Shown here: piece by piece, positions 25,352 through 34,649 of the stretch
Position numbering within the stretch: the first letter of the stretch is position 1
Layout: each line of letters begins with the position of its first letter
Assembly: GCF_036226405.1 (NCBI RefSeq)
Contig: NZ_CP108464.1
Location: 7,564,001-7,628,000 of the forward strand
Direction: 5' to 3'
From: Streptomyces sp. NBC_01260
GTDB lineage: Bacteria > Actinomycetota > Actinomycetes > Streptomycetales > Streptomycetaceae
Length of the DNA stretch: 64,000 nucleotides
Position numbers and translations under genes: made by a program
The notes under the pieces: model-generated
Told to the model about the DNA's origin: nothing
What the model saw: the letters and a program-made list of their open reading frames with translations, nothing else
The model's database searches: none

Positions 25352-26050
25352 TCAGCGGGGCGCGGAACGCCCCTGCTCCTGCGCTGCGGGCCGTCGGGCC
25401 ACGCCCAGCACGCAGGCGGACGTGGGGAGCCGGACACCGGCCTCGGGAATGCGGATGCCCCGATGGGTCTCCACCACGAATCCGGCCGCCTCGATCGCGG
25501 CCAGCGCGTCGCGTGACGTGTGACAGCCACCGGTCAGCAGCGGCCAGACGGTCCGGTCCAGGACCCGCTGGGTGGCGGCCATGGCCCTGTCGTCGGCCCG
25601 CACGTGTTCGAAGAAGCGCAGCTCACCGCCCGGCCGCAGGACCCGCCGGAGCTCCGCGAGCGACCGCCGCACGTCCCGTACGGTGCACAGCACCAGCGAG
25701 GCGACGGCAGCGTCGAACGTCTCGTCCCGCACCGGCAGCGCCTCCGCCGTACCCGGTACGACATTCACCGGGATTCCGGCGCCGAGCGCGGACCGTACCG
25801 CCAACTGCCGCAGTGTGCGCTCCGGTTCGACCGCCACCACCTCGGAGACCGTGGGCGGGTAATGGGCGAAGTTGAGGCCGTTGCCCGCCCCGATCTCGAT
25901 GACCCGCCCCGAGAGCCCGGACAGCAGCTCCGCCCGCACCCCGGCGATGCCCGCGCTGGTCTCCGCGGCCACGCTCATCCGGGCGTAGCAGCGGGCGAAG
26001 ACGGGATGGTGCACCGTGTCCTCAGGAGTCTTCGTGCTCCGCAACCGCAT
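25352..26050 (-). CDS. Class I SAM-dependent methyltransferase
   Basis: A 232-residue methyltransferase. The SAM-binding motif I is VIEIGAGNGLNFAHYP near residue 50, motif II is VVAVEPERTLRQLA, and post-motif regions TFDAAVASLVLCTVRDVRRS and VLRPGGELRFFEHVRA follow. This pattern is close to the UbiE/METTL7-like group acting on small molecules or thiols; the substrate is unknown. Start ATG 26050 is supported by GAGGAGG 7-8 bases upstream; the frame is open for a further 18 codons without a ribosome site. Stands between the toxin-antitoxin pair and the biotin genes with no obvious link. Confidence 0.9.
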   Translation of the reverse strand: MRLRSTKTPEDTVHHPVFARCYARMSVAAETSAGIAGVRAELLSGLSGRVIEIGAGNGLNFAHYPPTVSEVVAVEPERTLRQLAVRSALGAGIPVNVVPGTAEALPVRDETFDAAVASLVLCTVRDVRRSLAELRRVLRPGGELRFFEHVRADDRAMAATQRVLDRTVWPLLTGGCHTSRDALAAIEAAGFVVETHRGIRIPEAGVRLPTSACVLGVARRPAAQEQGRSAPR

Positions 26051-26237
26051 GACGGACCTCCTCGGCATGGCAGAACTCCTCGACGGGACGGACTTCCCCG
26101 ACATGGCCGGCGAGCGGGAACCGGGGCGACTGGTGCGCGCCGGCCCGGTTCGCTCGACCGGTCAGGTTCGCCTGCCCCGATTCTGCCCCGTTTCGATCCG
26201 TCCCACTTCGATCCGTCCGGCCGATCCGCCCGCTCTG

Positions 26238-26930
26238 TCAGTCGTCGGACGGACGGACCCCGCCCAGCTGTGCGGCCAGCCAGCTCCCGGCCCGTGCACG
26301 GAACTCCGCGGGCCGCAGCGATCCCGCACCCGCCGGGACCACGCCCAGCAGAGGTGCCCCCGCGGCCACCGGGAGATCCGTCAGATTGCAGCGCTCCGCC
26401 AGATCCGGTTCGGCGGGCATGCTGCCGACCACCACTCCGAGGCAGTCGAGTCCCCGGGCGCGCAGTGCCTCCGCGGTCAGGGCCGTGGAGTTGAGTGTGC
26501 CGAGCCCGGCCGGCGCCACCACGAGGACCGGCGCCGACAGCAGCCGGGCCGCATCCGCCAGCGTGGCCCCGTCGTCGTCGAACCGTACGAGCAGCCCGCC
26601 CGCGCCCTCGACCAGGACGAGATCGTGCTCGGCCGCCAGTTTCTCGGCCGCCTCGGCCACCTCGTACGGGCGCACTGGCGCGAGCCCGGCCCGTCTGGCG
26701 GCCGTGGCGGGCGCCAACGGTTCGGGGAAACGGGCCAGTTCGACTGCCGTCACGTGGCCGCCCGCCAGTCGCGCGACCTCGGCGGCGTCGCCCGGCTCAC
26801 CCGGCGCCAGACCCGTCTGGGCCGGTTTGAGCACGGCCACCCGACGGCCCGCCGAGGCCGCCGCCACGGCCGCGGTCACGATCGTCTTGCCGATCTCCGT
26901 GCCGGTTCCCGTCACCACCAGAACGTTCAT
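26238..26930 (-). CDS. bioD: Dethiobiotin synthetase
   Basis: A 230-residue BioD, which uses ATP and CO2 to close the ureido ring of dethiobiotin from 7,8-diaminopelargonate. The P-loop is [16 protein letters not shown] (residues 6-21), the substrate-binding VLKPAQTGL follows, and the Walker B-like [11 protein letters not shown] is near residue 108. Length is normal. The ATG at 26930 lies one base after the bioA stop, so bioB-bioA-bioD are one operon in pathway-compatible order. Confidence 0.95.
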   Translation of the reverse strand: MNVLVVTGTGTEIGKTIVTAAVAAASAGRRVAVLKPAQTGLAPGEPGDAAEVARLAGGHVTAVELARFPEPLAPATAARRAGLAPVRPYEVAEAAEKLAAEHDLVLVEGAGGLLVRFDDDGATLADAARLLSAPVLVVAPAGLGTLNSTALTAEALRARGLDCLGVVVGSMPAEPDLAERCNLTDLPVAAGAPLLGVVPAGAGSLRPAEFRARAGSWLAAQLGGVRPSDD

Positions 26931-26931
26931 C

Positions 26932-28236
26932 TCAGCCCTCCCGCGCCGCAGCGCACACCGCGCGGCAGATCCGTGCCACATCGTCGTCGCCGGTCACATA
27001 CGGCGGCATGGTGTAGACGAGATCGCGGAACGGCCGCAGCCACACGCCCTCGCGCACCGCCGCCCGGGTAGCGGCAGCCATGTCCACCTCGTGATCGAGC
27101 TGTACGACGCCGATGGCACCGAGCACCCGCACGTCCCGGACGCCGGGCAGTCCGGCCGCGGCGGACAGTCCGTCGCGCAGCCCGGCTCCGATCCGCTTGA
27201 CCTCCTGCTCCCAGTCCTGGCCGAGCAACAGGTCGATGGAGGCGCAGGCCACCGCCGAGGCGAGCGGATTGCCCATGAACGTCGGGCCGTGGGCGAGCAC
27301 CGGCACCTCACCGCGTGAGATGCCCTCGGCCACCGCTGTCGTGCACAGCGTCGCGGCCATCGTCAGATAGCCGCCGGTCAGGGCCTTGCCCACGCACATC
27401 ACATCGGGTGAGACCCCGGCGTGTTCCGCGGCGAAGAGCTTCCCCGTACGGCCGAATCCGGTGGCGATCTCGTCGAACACCAGCAGCACACCGTGCGCGT
27501 CGCACGCCTCGCGCAGTACGCGCAGATAGGCCGGCGAGTGGAACCGCATCCCGCCGGCCCCTTGCACCACCGGCTCCACGATCACCGCGGCCAGTTCATC
27601 GGCGTGGTGCGCGATCAGTTCCCGCAGATGCGTCGCGTACGCGGCATCCGGCTCCGCGTCGAAGCCGGCGGGGGGCTCGTCCGCGAAGACCTGCCTCGGC
27701 AGCGCCCCCGACCACAGCTCGTGCATGCCGCCCTCGGGGTCACACACCGACATGGGCTGCCAGGTGTCCCCGTGGTAGCCCCCGCGCCAGGTCAGCAGCC
27801 GTTGCTTGGCGGGCCGGCCGGCCGAACGCCAGTACTGCAGGCACATCTTCACGGCGACCTCGACCGAGACCGAGCCGGAGTCGGCGAGGAAGACGTGCCG
27901 CAACGGTTCCGGGGTGATCTCGACCAGCCGGGCCGCCAGCCGCACGGCGGGCTCATGGGTGAGCCCGCCGAACATCACATGGCTCATCCGGTCCAGCTGG
28001 CCGCGCGCCGCCTCGTTGAGCACCGGATGGTTGTAGCCGTGCACGGCCGACCACCAGGACGACATGCCGTCGACCAACTCGTGCTGCCCGTGGGCCGGTT
28101 CGGCGAGCCGGAGCCGTACCCCGGACGCGGACTCCACGACCAGCGGCTCCTGCCGGCCCGGCATCGGGCCGTACGGGTGCCAGACGTGGGCCCGGTCCAG
28201 TGCGCGCAGATCGGCGGGGGAGAGCGGCTCAGGCAT
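26932..28236 (-). CDS. bioA: Adenosylmethionine-8-amino-7-oxononanoate aminotransferase
   Basis: A 434-residue class III aminotransferase that converts 8-amino-7-oxononanoate (KAPA) to 7,8-diaminononanoate with SAM as amino donor. It begins with the BioA hallmark [11 protein letters not shown], has [15 protein letters not shown] in the substrate pocket, the PLP-associated Asp in [15 protein letters not shown], and the Schiff-base Lys in [14 protein letters not shown]. Its ATG lies inside the last codons of bioB (8-base overlap), giving translational coupling. The end is 1 base before bioD. Confidence 0.95.
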   Translation of the reverse strand: MPEPLSPADLRALDRAHVWHPYGPMPGRQEPLVVESASGVRLRLAEPAHGQHELVDGMSSWWSAVHGYNHPVLNEAARGQLDRMSHVMFGGLTHEPAVRLAARLVEITPEPLRHVFLADSGSVSVEVAVKMCLQYWRSAGRPAKQRLLTWRGGYHGDTWQPMSVCDPEGGMHELWSGALPRQVFADEPPAGFDAEPDAAYATHLRELIAHHADELAAVIVEPVVQGAGGMRFHSPAYLRVLREACDAHGVLLVFDEIATGFGRTGKLFAAEHAGVSPDVMCVGKALTGGYLTMAATLCTTAVAEGISRGEVPVLAHGPTFMGNPLASAVACASIDLLLGQDWEQEVKRIGAGLRDGLSAAAGLPGVRDVRVLGAIGVVQLDHEVDMAAATRAAVREGVWLRPFRDLVYTMPPYVTGDDDVARICRAVCAAAREG

Positions 28237-29401
28237 TGGGTGCGAGATCCGTCCCCGCGCCGCGACGGCGGACCGCCACCAGATCCGTGCGTGCCGCGGA
28301 GGCCTGCGCGGGTTCCGCGGGAGCGGCCTCCGCTTCCGGCCCGTCGCCGCAGGGCGCGCACCCGCCGGAGTGCGAACCGCAGCCGCCGCCCGTCTCCGCG
28401 CGGTGCCGGGGGAGCGTGGTCGTACCCGCTCCCTCGACCTCGAAACCGGCGTCCGCGATCATGTCGAGGTCGGCCTGCCCGGCCTGGCCCTCGCTCGTCA
28501 GATAGTCGCCCAGGAAGATCGAGTTGACCAGGTGCAGGGCGAGCGGCTGCATCGAGCGCAGATGCACCTCGCGCCCGCCCGCGAGCCGTACCTCCACATC
28601 CGGGCAGACGAACCGCACCATCGCCAGGATCCGCAGGCAGCGCTGCGGCGTCAGGTTCCACTCCTTGGCGAGCGGGGTCCCCTCGAACGGGATCAGGAAG
28701 TTGACCGGCACCGAGTCGGGGTCCAGTTCGCGCAGCGCGAAGACGACATCGACCAGATCGGAGTCGCTCTCACCCATTCCGGCGATCAGCCCCGAGCAGG
28801 CGGAGAGACCGGCCGCCTGCGCCTGGTGCACCGTCTCCACCCGGTCCGCGTAGGTGTGGGTGGTCGTGATCTCCCCGTACGTCCCCTCGGACGTGTTGAG
28901 GTTGTGGTTGTACGCGTCGGCCCCGGCGGACCGCAGCCGGCCGGCCTGCCCGTCGGAGAGCAGACCGAGGCAGGCGCAGACCTCGACGCCCTCGTTCTGT
29001 TCCTTGATCGCCTCGATGGTCTGCGACACCCGGTCGACATCGCGGTCGGTCGGACCCCGGCCGCTGGCCACCAGACAGACGCGCTTGGCGCCGCCCGCCA
29101 CCCCGGCGGCGGCCGCCTTCGACGCCTCGTCGGGCTTCAGCCAGGTGTACTTGAGGATCTCGGCCTTGGAGCCCAGCCGCTGCGAACAGTACGAGCAGTC
29201 CTCGGGGCAGAGCCCCGACTTCAGATTGACCAGATAGTTCAGCTTCACGCGCCGCCCGAACCACTGGCGGCGCACCTTTCCGGCTGCGGCCACCACATCA
29301 AGCAGATCGTCGTCCGGGGTGGCCAGTACGGCGAGCGCTTCTTCACGGGTCGGCAGCTCGCGCCGCAGACCCTTGTCCGCCAGCGTGTTCAGGAGGTCCA
29401 T
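28229..29401 (-). CDS. bioB: Biotin synthase
   Basis: A 390-residue radical-SAM enzyme that inserts sulfur into dethiobiotin. The [4Fe-4S] motif is [11 protein letters not shown], and the auxiliary cluster ligands are in the conserved regions around [18 protein letters not shown] and [12 protein letters not shown]. The C-terminal extension of about 60 residues after FEVEGAGT is Cys/His/Gly-rich ([16 protein letters not shown]), a feature of actinobacterial BioB. Start ATG 29401 has AGGATC 6 bases upstream; the frame is open slightly further. First gene of the operon, divergent from bioF. Confidence 0.95.
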   Translation of the reverse strand: MDLLNTLADKGLRRELPTREEALAVLATPDDDLLDVVAAAGKVRRQWFGRRVKLNYLVNLKSGLCPEDCSYCSQRLGSKAEILKYTWLKPDEASKAAAAGVAGGAKRVCLVASGRGPTDRDVDRVSQTIEAIKEQNEGVEVCACLGLLSDGQAGRLRSAGADAYNHNLNTSEGTYGEITTTHTYADRVETVHQAQAAGLSACSGLIAGMGESDSDLVDVVFALRELDPDSVPVNFLIPFEGTPLAKEWNLTPQRCLRILAMVRFVCPDVEVRLAGGREVHLRSMQPLALHLVNSIFLGDYLTSEGQAGQADLDMIADAGFEVEGAGTTTLPRHRAETGGGCGSHSGGCAPCGDGPEAEAAPAEPAQASAARTDLVAVRRRGAGTDLAPNA

Positions 29402-29543
29402 GGCGACGATCCTGACGCACGGCACGCCTCCGAGCCAAGGAAGAACCTAACAACAGTGAGGCCTGAGGGTGTGTGCATGGCCACACCCTGTCCGGCTTCG
29501 CCCCCGGTTAAGGTCTGTGAGTTGCCTACAAATGGGACCGCAC
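29402..29543. promoter_or_regulatory. Divergent control region between bioB operon and bioF
   Basis: 142 bases separate the two start codons, so both promoters must lie here. An AACCTAAC stretch at 29444-29451 and a GGTTAAGGT stretch at 29507-29515 stand out against the GC-rich surroundings. TACAAA (29526-29531) could be a -10 box for bioF. No clear BirA-type or BioQ-type palindrome was found by eye. Confidence 0.4.
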
Positions 29544-30686
29544 ATGCCCTTCGCCCCGTTCGACTGGATCGATGACGAGGCCCGCCGTCGCGCGGACACC
29601 GGACTCGTCCGGACGCTCCGGCCCCGGCCCGCCGAAACGGAACTGCTGGATCTCGCGAGCAACGACTACCTCGGCCTGACCAGACACCCTGAGGTGACCG
29701 CGGCAGCGGCCGACGCGGCGCGCCGCTGGGGTGCGGGGGCCACCGGGTCCCGGCTGGTCACCGGTTCCACCGCACTGCACGCCGAGCTCGAACAGGAACT
29801 GGCCGATTTCTGCGGATTCCAGGCGGCCCTCGTGCTGTCCTCCGGCTACGCGGCCAACCTCGCCGCCCTCACCGCCCTCACCGGCCGGGGCTCCCTGATC
29901 GTGTCGGACGCGGGCAACCACGCCTCGATCGTCGACGGCTGCCGGCTCTCCCGGGCCGAGACCGCCGTCGTGCCGCACGCCGACCCGGCGGCCGTGCGCA
30001 AGACGCTGCACGCGCACGACGGCAGGGCGCTGGCGGTCACCGACTCGGTCTTCTCCGTCGACGGCGACGCCGCGCCACTGGCCGCACTGGCCGAGGTCTG
30101 CCGCGACGAGGGCGCCGCGCTGCTCGTCGACGACGCGCACGGCCTGGGGGTGCTCGGGGAAGGCGGGCGCGGCGCGCTCGCGGCCGCCGGCCTCGCGGGC
30201 GGCGACGGCGTCGTCGCCACGCTCACCCTCTCCAAGTCCCTGGGCAGCCAGGGCGGCGCGGTCCTCGGCCCCGCCCGGGTCATCGACCACCTGGTCAACA
30301 CGGCCCGTACGTTCATCTTCGACACCGGGCTCGCCCCGGCCGCCGCCGGCGCCGCACTGGGCAGCCTCCGGCTGCTGCGCCGCGAACCGGAACGAGCGGG
30401 CCGGGCCCGTACGGTCGCCACCGCGCTGTACGAGCAGCTGACGGCCGCCGGTCTGACCGCCGTACGGCCGGACGCGGCCGTGGTCTCGGTACGCGCGCCG
30501 TCGGCCGACGCCGCGGTCCGCTGGGCGGCCGACTGCCGTACGGCCGGTATGGCGGTCGGGTGCTTCCGGCCGCCCTCGGTACCGGACGGCGTCTCCCGGC
30601 TGCGGCTGACGGCGCGCGCGGACCTGACGGACGAGCAGATCACGACCGCGGTCGCGATCGTACGGCGGACCGCTCCGGACGCCTGA
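29544..30686 (+). CDS. bioF: 8-amino-7-oxononanoate synthase
   Basis: A 380-residue PLP enzyme of the alpha-oxoamine synthase family, joining pimeloyl-thioester and alanine to KAPA. Typical stretches are LLDLASNDYLGLTRHPEV, GAGATGSRLVTGSTALHAEL and LLVDDAHGLGVLGEGGRG; the Schiff-base Lys is in TLTLSKSLGSQGGAV. Start ATG 29544 has GGGA 8 bases upstream; earlier in-frame ATGs lack a site. It is transcribed away from bioB. No gene for making pimeloyl-ACP (bioC/bioH/bioI type) is nearby, as is common in actinomycetes. Confidence 0.95.
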   Translation: MPFAPFDWIDDEARRRADTGLVRTLRPRPAETELLDLASNDYLGLTRHPEVTAAAADAARRWGAGATGSRLVTGSTALHAELEQELADFCGFQAALVLSSGYAANLAALTALTGRGSLIVSDAGNHASIVDGCRLSRAETAVVPHADPAAVRKTLHAHDGRALAVTDSVFSVDGDAAPLAALAEVCRDEGAALLVDDAHGLGVLGEGGRGALAAAGLAGGDGVVATLTLSKSLGSQGGAVLGPARVIDHLVNTARTFIFDTGLAPAAAGAALGSLRLLRREPERAGRARTVATALYEQLTAAGLTAVRPDAAVVSVRAPSADAAVRWAADCRTAGMAVGCFRPPSVPDGVSRLRLTARADLTDEQITTAVAIVRRTAPDA

Positions 30687-30701
30687 GACGGCATGGCCGT
30701 C
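30687..30701. terminator. Small hairpin after bioF
   Basis: GACGGC-ATG-GCCGTC starts right after the bioF stop codon, between bioF and a convergent small gene. A weak terminator candidate. Confidence 0.35.
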
Positions 30702-30731
30702 GTCCGGCGCCGTGACCGGTCCGCCGTCGCG

Positions 30732-30938
30732 TCAGCGGACCGAGCGGAGGCTCAGACCGGAGACGAAGGAGGTCCAGGCCGCGGCCGAGAACTGCAACGG
30801 TGGCCTGGACACATCCTTGGAGTCGCGCACGGCCAGCCGCCTGCCGTCGAACGGCGCGGCTTCCACGCAGTTGTTCATTCCCGTGCTGCGGCTGCTGCGC
30901 CGCCACCGTAACGCGTGCTGTGCGAGGCAATCCGACAT
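30732..30938 (-). CDS. DUF397-domain protein
   Basis: A 68-residue protein of the DUF397 family: WRRSSRSTGMNNCVEAAPF, VRDSKDVSRPPLQFSAAAW and a short Val/Gly tail are the family pattern. In Streptomyces these small proteins are encoded beside an XRE-type regulator and an ATP-binding protein, as here, and several such sets influence development or antibiotic production. DUF397 proteins are thought to bind and antagonise the regulator, toxin-antitoxin style, but that is family-level knowledge. GGGGGGCG precedes ATG 30938. It starts 25 bases after the regulator's stop and is probably in its operon. Confidence 0.9.
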   Translation of the reverse strand: MSDCLAQHALRWRRSSRSTGMNNCVEAAPFDGRRLAVRDSKDVSRPPLQFSAAAWTSFVSGLSLRSVR

Positions 30939-30963
30939 GACGCCCCCCTCGGGCAGTCCGTAG

Positions 30964-31824
30964 TTACTGACCGGCGCGGTCGATCGCGGCGATCAGGTCC
31001 AACGAGTGCTCCGGCGACAGCGCGTGCGCCTGCAGAGTGCGGAATGCCGAGCTGTACGCCTCGAGGTCTTCTTTCCGCTCCAGGTAGAGGCTACTCGTCA
31101 AATGGTCAAGAACGACCACATCTAGATCAGAAATGCTCGGAAAGGAGAAGATAACGAAAGGTCCGGTGAGGCCGACATAGCCGCCGACCGAGAAGGGCAG
31201 CAACTGAAGATTCACATGCGGTAGTTGGGCCAGCCGGACGAGATGGCGCAACTGCTCCCTCATCACCCGCCGGCCGCCGACCGCGCGCCTCAGCACCGCC
31301 TCGTCGAGCACCGCGCTCAGCCGCAGCGGCGGATCGCTCCGGAGCACCCCCTGCCGGGCGAGCCGCACCTCCACCAGCGAGTCCAGCTGGCCGGCCGGCA
31401 GCCCGTCGAGCGCGGCCCGGGTCACCGCCCGTGCGTAGTCGGCGGTCTGCAACAGGCCGGGCACCACCGAGGTCTCCAGCGTGCGGGCGGTGCGCGCCTG
31501 GGACTCCAGGCTGATGAAGTCGCGGTACTGGGGCGGGATGAGGCCGCGGTAGGCGTGCCACCAGCCCGCGCCGCCACCGCCCGCCGAACCGGCGAGCGCC
31601 TTCAGGACCTTCCGCAACTGCGGGTCGTCCACGGCGTACGTGTCCAGCAGCCGGGTGACATCGCCGGCCCGCACCCCACTGACACCCGTCTCGATCCGGC
31701 TCACCTTCGACTGGTGCCAGCCGAGCAGCTGCGCGGCGTCCCGGCTGGTGAGTCCTGATGCATGGCGCAGACTCCGCAGCTCCTCCCCGAGCTTGCGGCG
31801 CCGCACCGCAGGGCCGTGCTGCAT
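30964..31824 (-). CDS. XRE-family regulator with DUF5753 (WhiJ/Scr1-like)
   Basis: A 286-residue regulator. The N-terminal helix-turn-helix is LGEELRSLRHASGLTSRDAA / LLGWHQSKVSRIETG (residues ~10-50). The rest is the DUF5753 domain (WWHAYRGLIPPQYRDFISLE, ETSVVPGLLQTADYARAV, LSAVLDEAVLRR, VNLQLLPFSVGGYVG). This is the WhiJ-like class found in many copies in Streptomyces, usually with a DUF397 gene and an anti-sigma-like ATPase gene, both present here. ATG 31824 has a strong GGGAGGGAGG ribosome site 6 bases upstream. Confidence 0.92.
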   Translation of the reverse strand: MQHGPAVRRRKLGEELRSLRHASGLTSRDAAQLLGWHQSKVSRIETGVSGVRAGDVTRLLDTYAVDDPQLRKVLKALAGSAGGGGAGWWHAYRGLIPPQYRDFISLESQARTARTLETSVVPGLLQTADYARAVTRAALDGLPAGQLDSLVEVRLARQGVLRSDPPLRLSAVLDEAVLRRAVGGRRVMREQLRHLVRLAQLPHVNLQLLPFSVGGYVGLTGPFVIFSFPSISDLDVVVLDHLTSSLYLERKEDLEAYSSAFRTLQAHALSPEHSLDLIAAIDRAGQ

Positions 31825-31910
31825 GTGGTGCCTCCCTCCCTCTCCCTGCCGAGCGGACAGTGTGCCGCTCCCGCACGGCATCGGGGGAAGAGTTCACCGC
31901 TTTGAGCGAC

Positions 31911-31926
31911 AGATATATGCATATCT
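31911..31926. promoter_or_regulatory. AT-rich palindrome in the divergent WhiJ-type control region
   Basis: AGATATATGCATATCT has perfect 6-base arms (AGATAT/ATATCT) and is the only AT-rich stretch for kilobases, midway between the regulator and the ATP-binding protein gene. It likely contains a -10 element and/or the operator for the XRE protein. Confidence 0.5.
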
Positions 31927-32026
31927 TGGTGGATCGTCGTTACAGAGGGCAGCATCAATGGCAATCTGGCGCGAAGCACAGCGGACCGATCGCGGGTCGT
32001 TCCGGGTGGGAAAGGGGCGGCCGGCC

Positions 32027-32458
32027 ATGGCGGACCATCAAGAGGCAAGCGTCACTCTGCCGAGCGAGGCGGTCTCGGTCTCCGCGGCCCGGAGGTATGT
32101 GGCCCGGGTACTGGCCGAATGGGGACTGTCCGACGGGAGCGAGTCCGCGGACACCATCCGGCTGATCGTCTCGGAGCTCGCGACCAACGCGGTCCAGCAC
32201 ACGTTCGGCCAGTCGCCCACCTTCACCGTGGACCTCCGGCTGGAGCGCGAGGAACAGCTGCACCTCGGGGTGACGGACAGTCACCCCCGCTGGCCCCAGC
32301 GGCTGCCCGCCGCCGTCCAGCAGGACAACGGGCGCGGCATGGTGATCATCCGTTCCCTGGCCAAGGAGTACGGTGGCCGGCTGACCGTCACACCCACCGC
32401 CGACGGCGGCAAGACCGTCTGGATCGTCCTCCCCTGGAACGTCCCCGTCCAGAGCTGA
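32027..32458 (+). CDS. Anti-sigma-factor-like ATP-binding protein (HATPase_c_2)
   Basis: A 143-residue GHKL ATPase of the RsbW/SpoIIAB-like type. The N box is LIVSELATNAVQHTFG, followed by HLGVTDSHPRWPQRL and the G box NGRGMVIIRSLAKEYGG. Such proteins bind or phosphorylate anti-anti-sigma factors; in Streptomyces many are encoded next to WhiJ-type regulators and their partners are unknown. ATG 32027 begins the conserved part; ATG 31958, with GAGGG 8 bases upstream, would add 23 residues and is a serious alternative. Divergent from the XRE gene. Confidence 0.87.
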   Translation: MADHQEASVTLPSEAVSVSAARRYVARVLAEWGLSDGSESADTIRLIVSELATNAVQHTFGQSPTFTVDLRLEREEQLHLGVTDSHPRWPQRLPAAVQQDNGRGMVIIRSLAKEYGGRLTVTPTADGGKTVWIVLPWNVPVQS

Positions 32459-32483
32459 CCGGACCCGCGCATCGCCGCCCGGG

Positions 32484-33401
32484 TCACTGCGGTGCGGCGG
32501 CCCGTCCGAACCCGCTCCGCAACAGGGCCCGCAGAGTCGCCGCCGCGGCGCTCGACCGGTCACCGCGGTGCACCACCGAGATCGTCCGGCGGAACGCGGC
32601 GGGATCCAGCCTCCGTACGGACAGCGGCGTCGGCGACATCGCCGCGACCATCTCGGGAACCACCGCGATCCCGATGCCCGCGCTGACCAGGGCGCACACC
32701 AGCGCATAACCGGGCGACTCGCAGACCACCGCGGGCAGTGCGCCCGCCTCGGCCAGGGCACTCTCCACGCCGCGCCGCGGCGGATGCGTGGGCGCGCTGC
32801 TGATCAGCGGCCGGCCCGCGAGGTCCGTCACCGGAAGCCGCCCGCTGCCGTCGGCCAGGACCTGCCCGACGGCGGTGATCAGCACCAGTTCCTCGACCAG
32901 CAGGGGCTCGGCACTGACGCCCGAGGGCAGCGGCGTCGCGGCGGCCGGTTCGTACGCGTGCGTCAGCGCGAGATCGACCTCGCCCGCCGCCACCGCCGCC
33001 ACCCCGCCCGGCGGCTCGTACTCCGTGACGACCAGCTCCACATCCGGGTGCGCCCGGCGGAAGGCGCTCAGCACGGGAGGCAGCAGATGGATGCCGGCCG
33101 TGGTGAAGGTGCCGACTCGCAGGCGTCCTCCGGAGAGTCCGGCGAGACGGGCCAGCTCGTGGCGGGCCTGGTCCATCTCGTCCAGGACCCGCCGAGCCCG
33201 GCCGGCGAGCAGCTCGCCCGCGGCGGTGAGACGGGCGCCCCGGTGGTGCCGGACCAGCAGCGCGGCACCGGCCTCCCGCTCCAGCTTGGCGAGCTGCTGG
33301 GAGAGCGCGGGGGCCGTGTAGCCCAGGCGGGCGGCGGCCCGGGTGATCGAACCGGCCTCGGCGACCGCCACCAGCGCCGCGAGCCGTGTCGGGTCGTACA
33401 T
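32484..33401 (-). CDS. LysR-family transcriptional regulator
   Basis: A 305-residue LysR-type regulator: N-terminal winged helix (LAALVAVAEAGSITRAAARL, APALSQQLAKLEREAG) and a periplasmic-binding-protein-like effector domain (GRLRVGTFTTAGIHLLPPVL). It is divergent from a LysE/RhtB-type exporter gene starting 72 bases away, the standard setting for a regulator that activates amino-acid export when the effector accumulates. The effector is unknown. Confidence 0.92.
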   Translation of the reverse strand: MYDPTRLAALVAVAEAGSITRAAARLGYTAPALSQQLAKLEREAGAALLVRHHRGARLTAAGELLAGRARRVLDEMDQARHELARLAGLSGGRLRVGTFTTAGIHLLPPVLSAFRRAHPDVELVVTEYEPPGGVAAVAAGEVDLALTHAYEPAAATPLPSGVSAEPLLVEELVLITAVGQVLADGSGRLPVTDLAGRPLISSAPTHPPRRGVESALAEAGALPAVVCESPGYALVCALVSAGIGIAVVPEMVAAMSPTPLSVRRLDPAAFRRTISVVHRGDRSSAAAATLRALLRSGFGRAAAPQ

Positions 33402-33473
33402 TAAGCATTCCTTTTGGCAGACCCATAAGATTGCAAGTACATGCTAAAGGCTGTTCGGGTCCAGGGTGGAGCC
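33402..33473. promoter_or_regulatory. LysR-type control region with interrupted dyad
   Basis: AGCAT (33404-33408) and ATGCT (33441-33445) form an interrupted dyad in the 72-base divergent gap, and TTGGCA (33415-33420) may be a -35 box for the exporter. LysR proteins bind such sites between divergent genes; the assignment is positional. Confidence 0.35.
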
Positions 33474-34127
33474 ATGGACGCCCAACTGACTGCCTTCCTC
33501 GGAGTCGCCGCCGCCATGGTCGCGCTGCCCGGAGCGGACTTCGCCGTCGTCGTACGCAACGCTCTCGCCTCGCGGTCGGCGGGGGTGGCCACCGCGCTCG
33601 GCGTCGCCGGGGGGCTGCTCGTCCACACCGCGCTCGCCGTCGCCGGGCTGGCCGCCGTGCTGGTGGCGGTGCCGGTGCTGTTCCGCACGGTTCAGTTCCT
33701 CGGCGGGGTGTACGTGCTCTACCTGGGCGTCAGCGCGCTGCGCTCGGCCCGGCGCCGCGACGGGCGGGCGCACGCCCCCGAAACCGCGGCGGACCGGCCG
33801 GACGGCGGGCAGGCCGCAGTCGGGGCCCGGCGCGCACTGCGCCAGGGCTTCCTGACCAACGCGCTGAACCCCAAGGCGCCGGTGCTCTTCCTCAGCCTGC
33901 TGCCGCAGTTCGTCCCTGCCGGGGCCGACCCGCTGCCCAGGACGCTGCTGCTCGCCGTGATCGTCGTGCTGCTCGCACTGATCTGGTTCCCGGCCGTGGC
34001 GCTCCTGGTGGACCGCCTGGGCCGGTGGCTGCGCCGGCCGCGTACCGCCCGGGCGATCGAGGGCGGCAGCGGCGCGGCACTCACCGCACTCGGTGCGGTG
34101 CTGGTGACCGGCACCCTGCTGCACTGA
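33474..34127 (+). CDS. LysE/RhtB-family amino-acid exporter
   Basis: A 217-residue membrane protein with about six hydrophobic helices (LTAFLGVAAAMVALPGADFA at the start, LLLAVIVVLLALIWFPAVAL later) and the family motif FLTNALNPKAPVLFLSLLPQF near residue 133. It exports an amino acid or related compound across the cytoplasmic membrane. Start ATG 33474 has GGTGGAG just upstream, and an upstream ATG (33441) lies in the promoter dyad. Divergent LysR gene is the likely regulator. Confidence 0.9.
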   Translation: MDAQLTAFLGVAAAMVALPGADFAVVVRNALASRSAGVATALGVAGGLLVHTALAVAGLAAVLVAVPVLFRTVQFLGGVYVLYLGVSALRSARRRDGRAHAPETAADRPDGGQAAVGARRALRQGFLTNALNPKAPVLFLSLLPQFVPAGADPLPRTLLLAVIVVLLALIWFPAVALLVDRLGRWLRRPRTARAIEGGSGAALTALGAVLVTGTLLH

Positions 34128-34164
34128 TCCCAGGTGCGGATCATCCGGTGGCGGGGCACAGGCG

Positions 34165-34638
34165 TCAGCGGACCCGCCCGTAGAAGACGCTCTTCGTCCA
34201 GATCCTCTCCAGCCGCACCACGGCGCCGGTCTTCGGCGAGTGCCAGATTCTTCCGCTGCCCGCGTAGATGCCCACGTGGAAGATGCTGCGGCCGGAGTGG
34301 AAGAAGACCAGATCGCCACGTTGCCGCTTCGAGGCCGGGATGTGGCGGGTCTTGTTGTACTGCTGCTGCGCCGTACGAGGAAGCTTCTTGCCCACTCTTT
34401 TGAACGAGTAGAGCGTCAGCCCCGAACAGTCGAAACGGCTGGGGCCGGTGGCGCCCCACCGGTACGGCGATCCCTTCTTCGACGCGGCGATGTCGAGCGC
34501 CTTCAACGAATGAGTCGCGGCCTGGGCGTCGGTCACGGCGCCGGGGACGAACAGCGTGCCGCCGACGGCGGCGAGAGTCATGACCGAGGCCGTTGTGGCC
34601 CTGGCAAGCAGATACGGGACATGAACCTGCGCACTCAT
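34165..34638 (-). CDS. Secreted NlpC/P60 peptidoglycan endopeptidase
   Basis: A 157-residue secreted cell-wall hydrolase. The first ~40 residues are a signal peptide (hydrophobic ASVMTLAAVGGTLFVPGAV, cleavage likely after AQA). The NlpC/P60 domain carries the catalytic Cys71 in RFDCSGLTLYSF, His121 in IFHVGIYAG and a polar third residue His133 in RIWHSPKTG. It cuts stem peptides in peptidoglycan. It is a minimal, single-domain form without LysM or coiled-coil parts. GAAGGG lies 6 bases before ATG 34638. The leader contains a c-di-AMP riboswitch, which ties wall remodelling to that second messenger. Confidence 0.92.
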   Translation of the reverse strand: MSAQVHVPYLLARATTASVMTLAAVGGTLFVPGAVTDAQAATHSLKALDIAASKKGSPYRWGATGPSRFDCSGLTLYSFKRVGKKLPRTAQQQYNKTRHIPASKRQRGDLVFFHSGRSIFHVGIYAGSGRIWHSPKTGAVVRLERIWTKSVFYGRVR

Positions 34639-34649
34639 GCGCAACCCTT

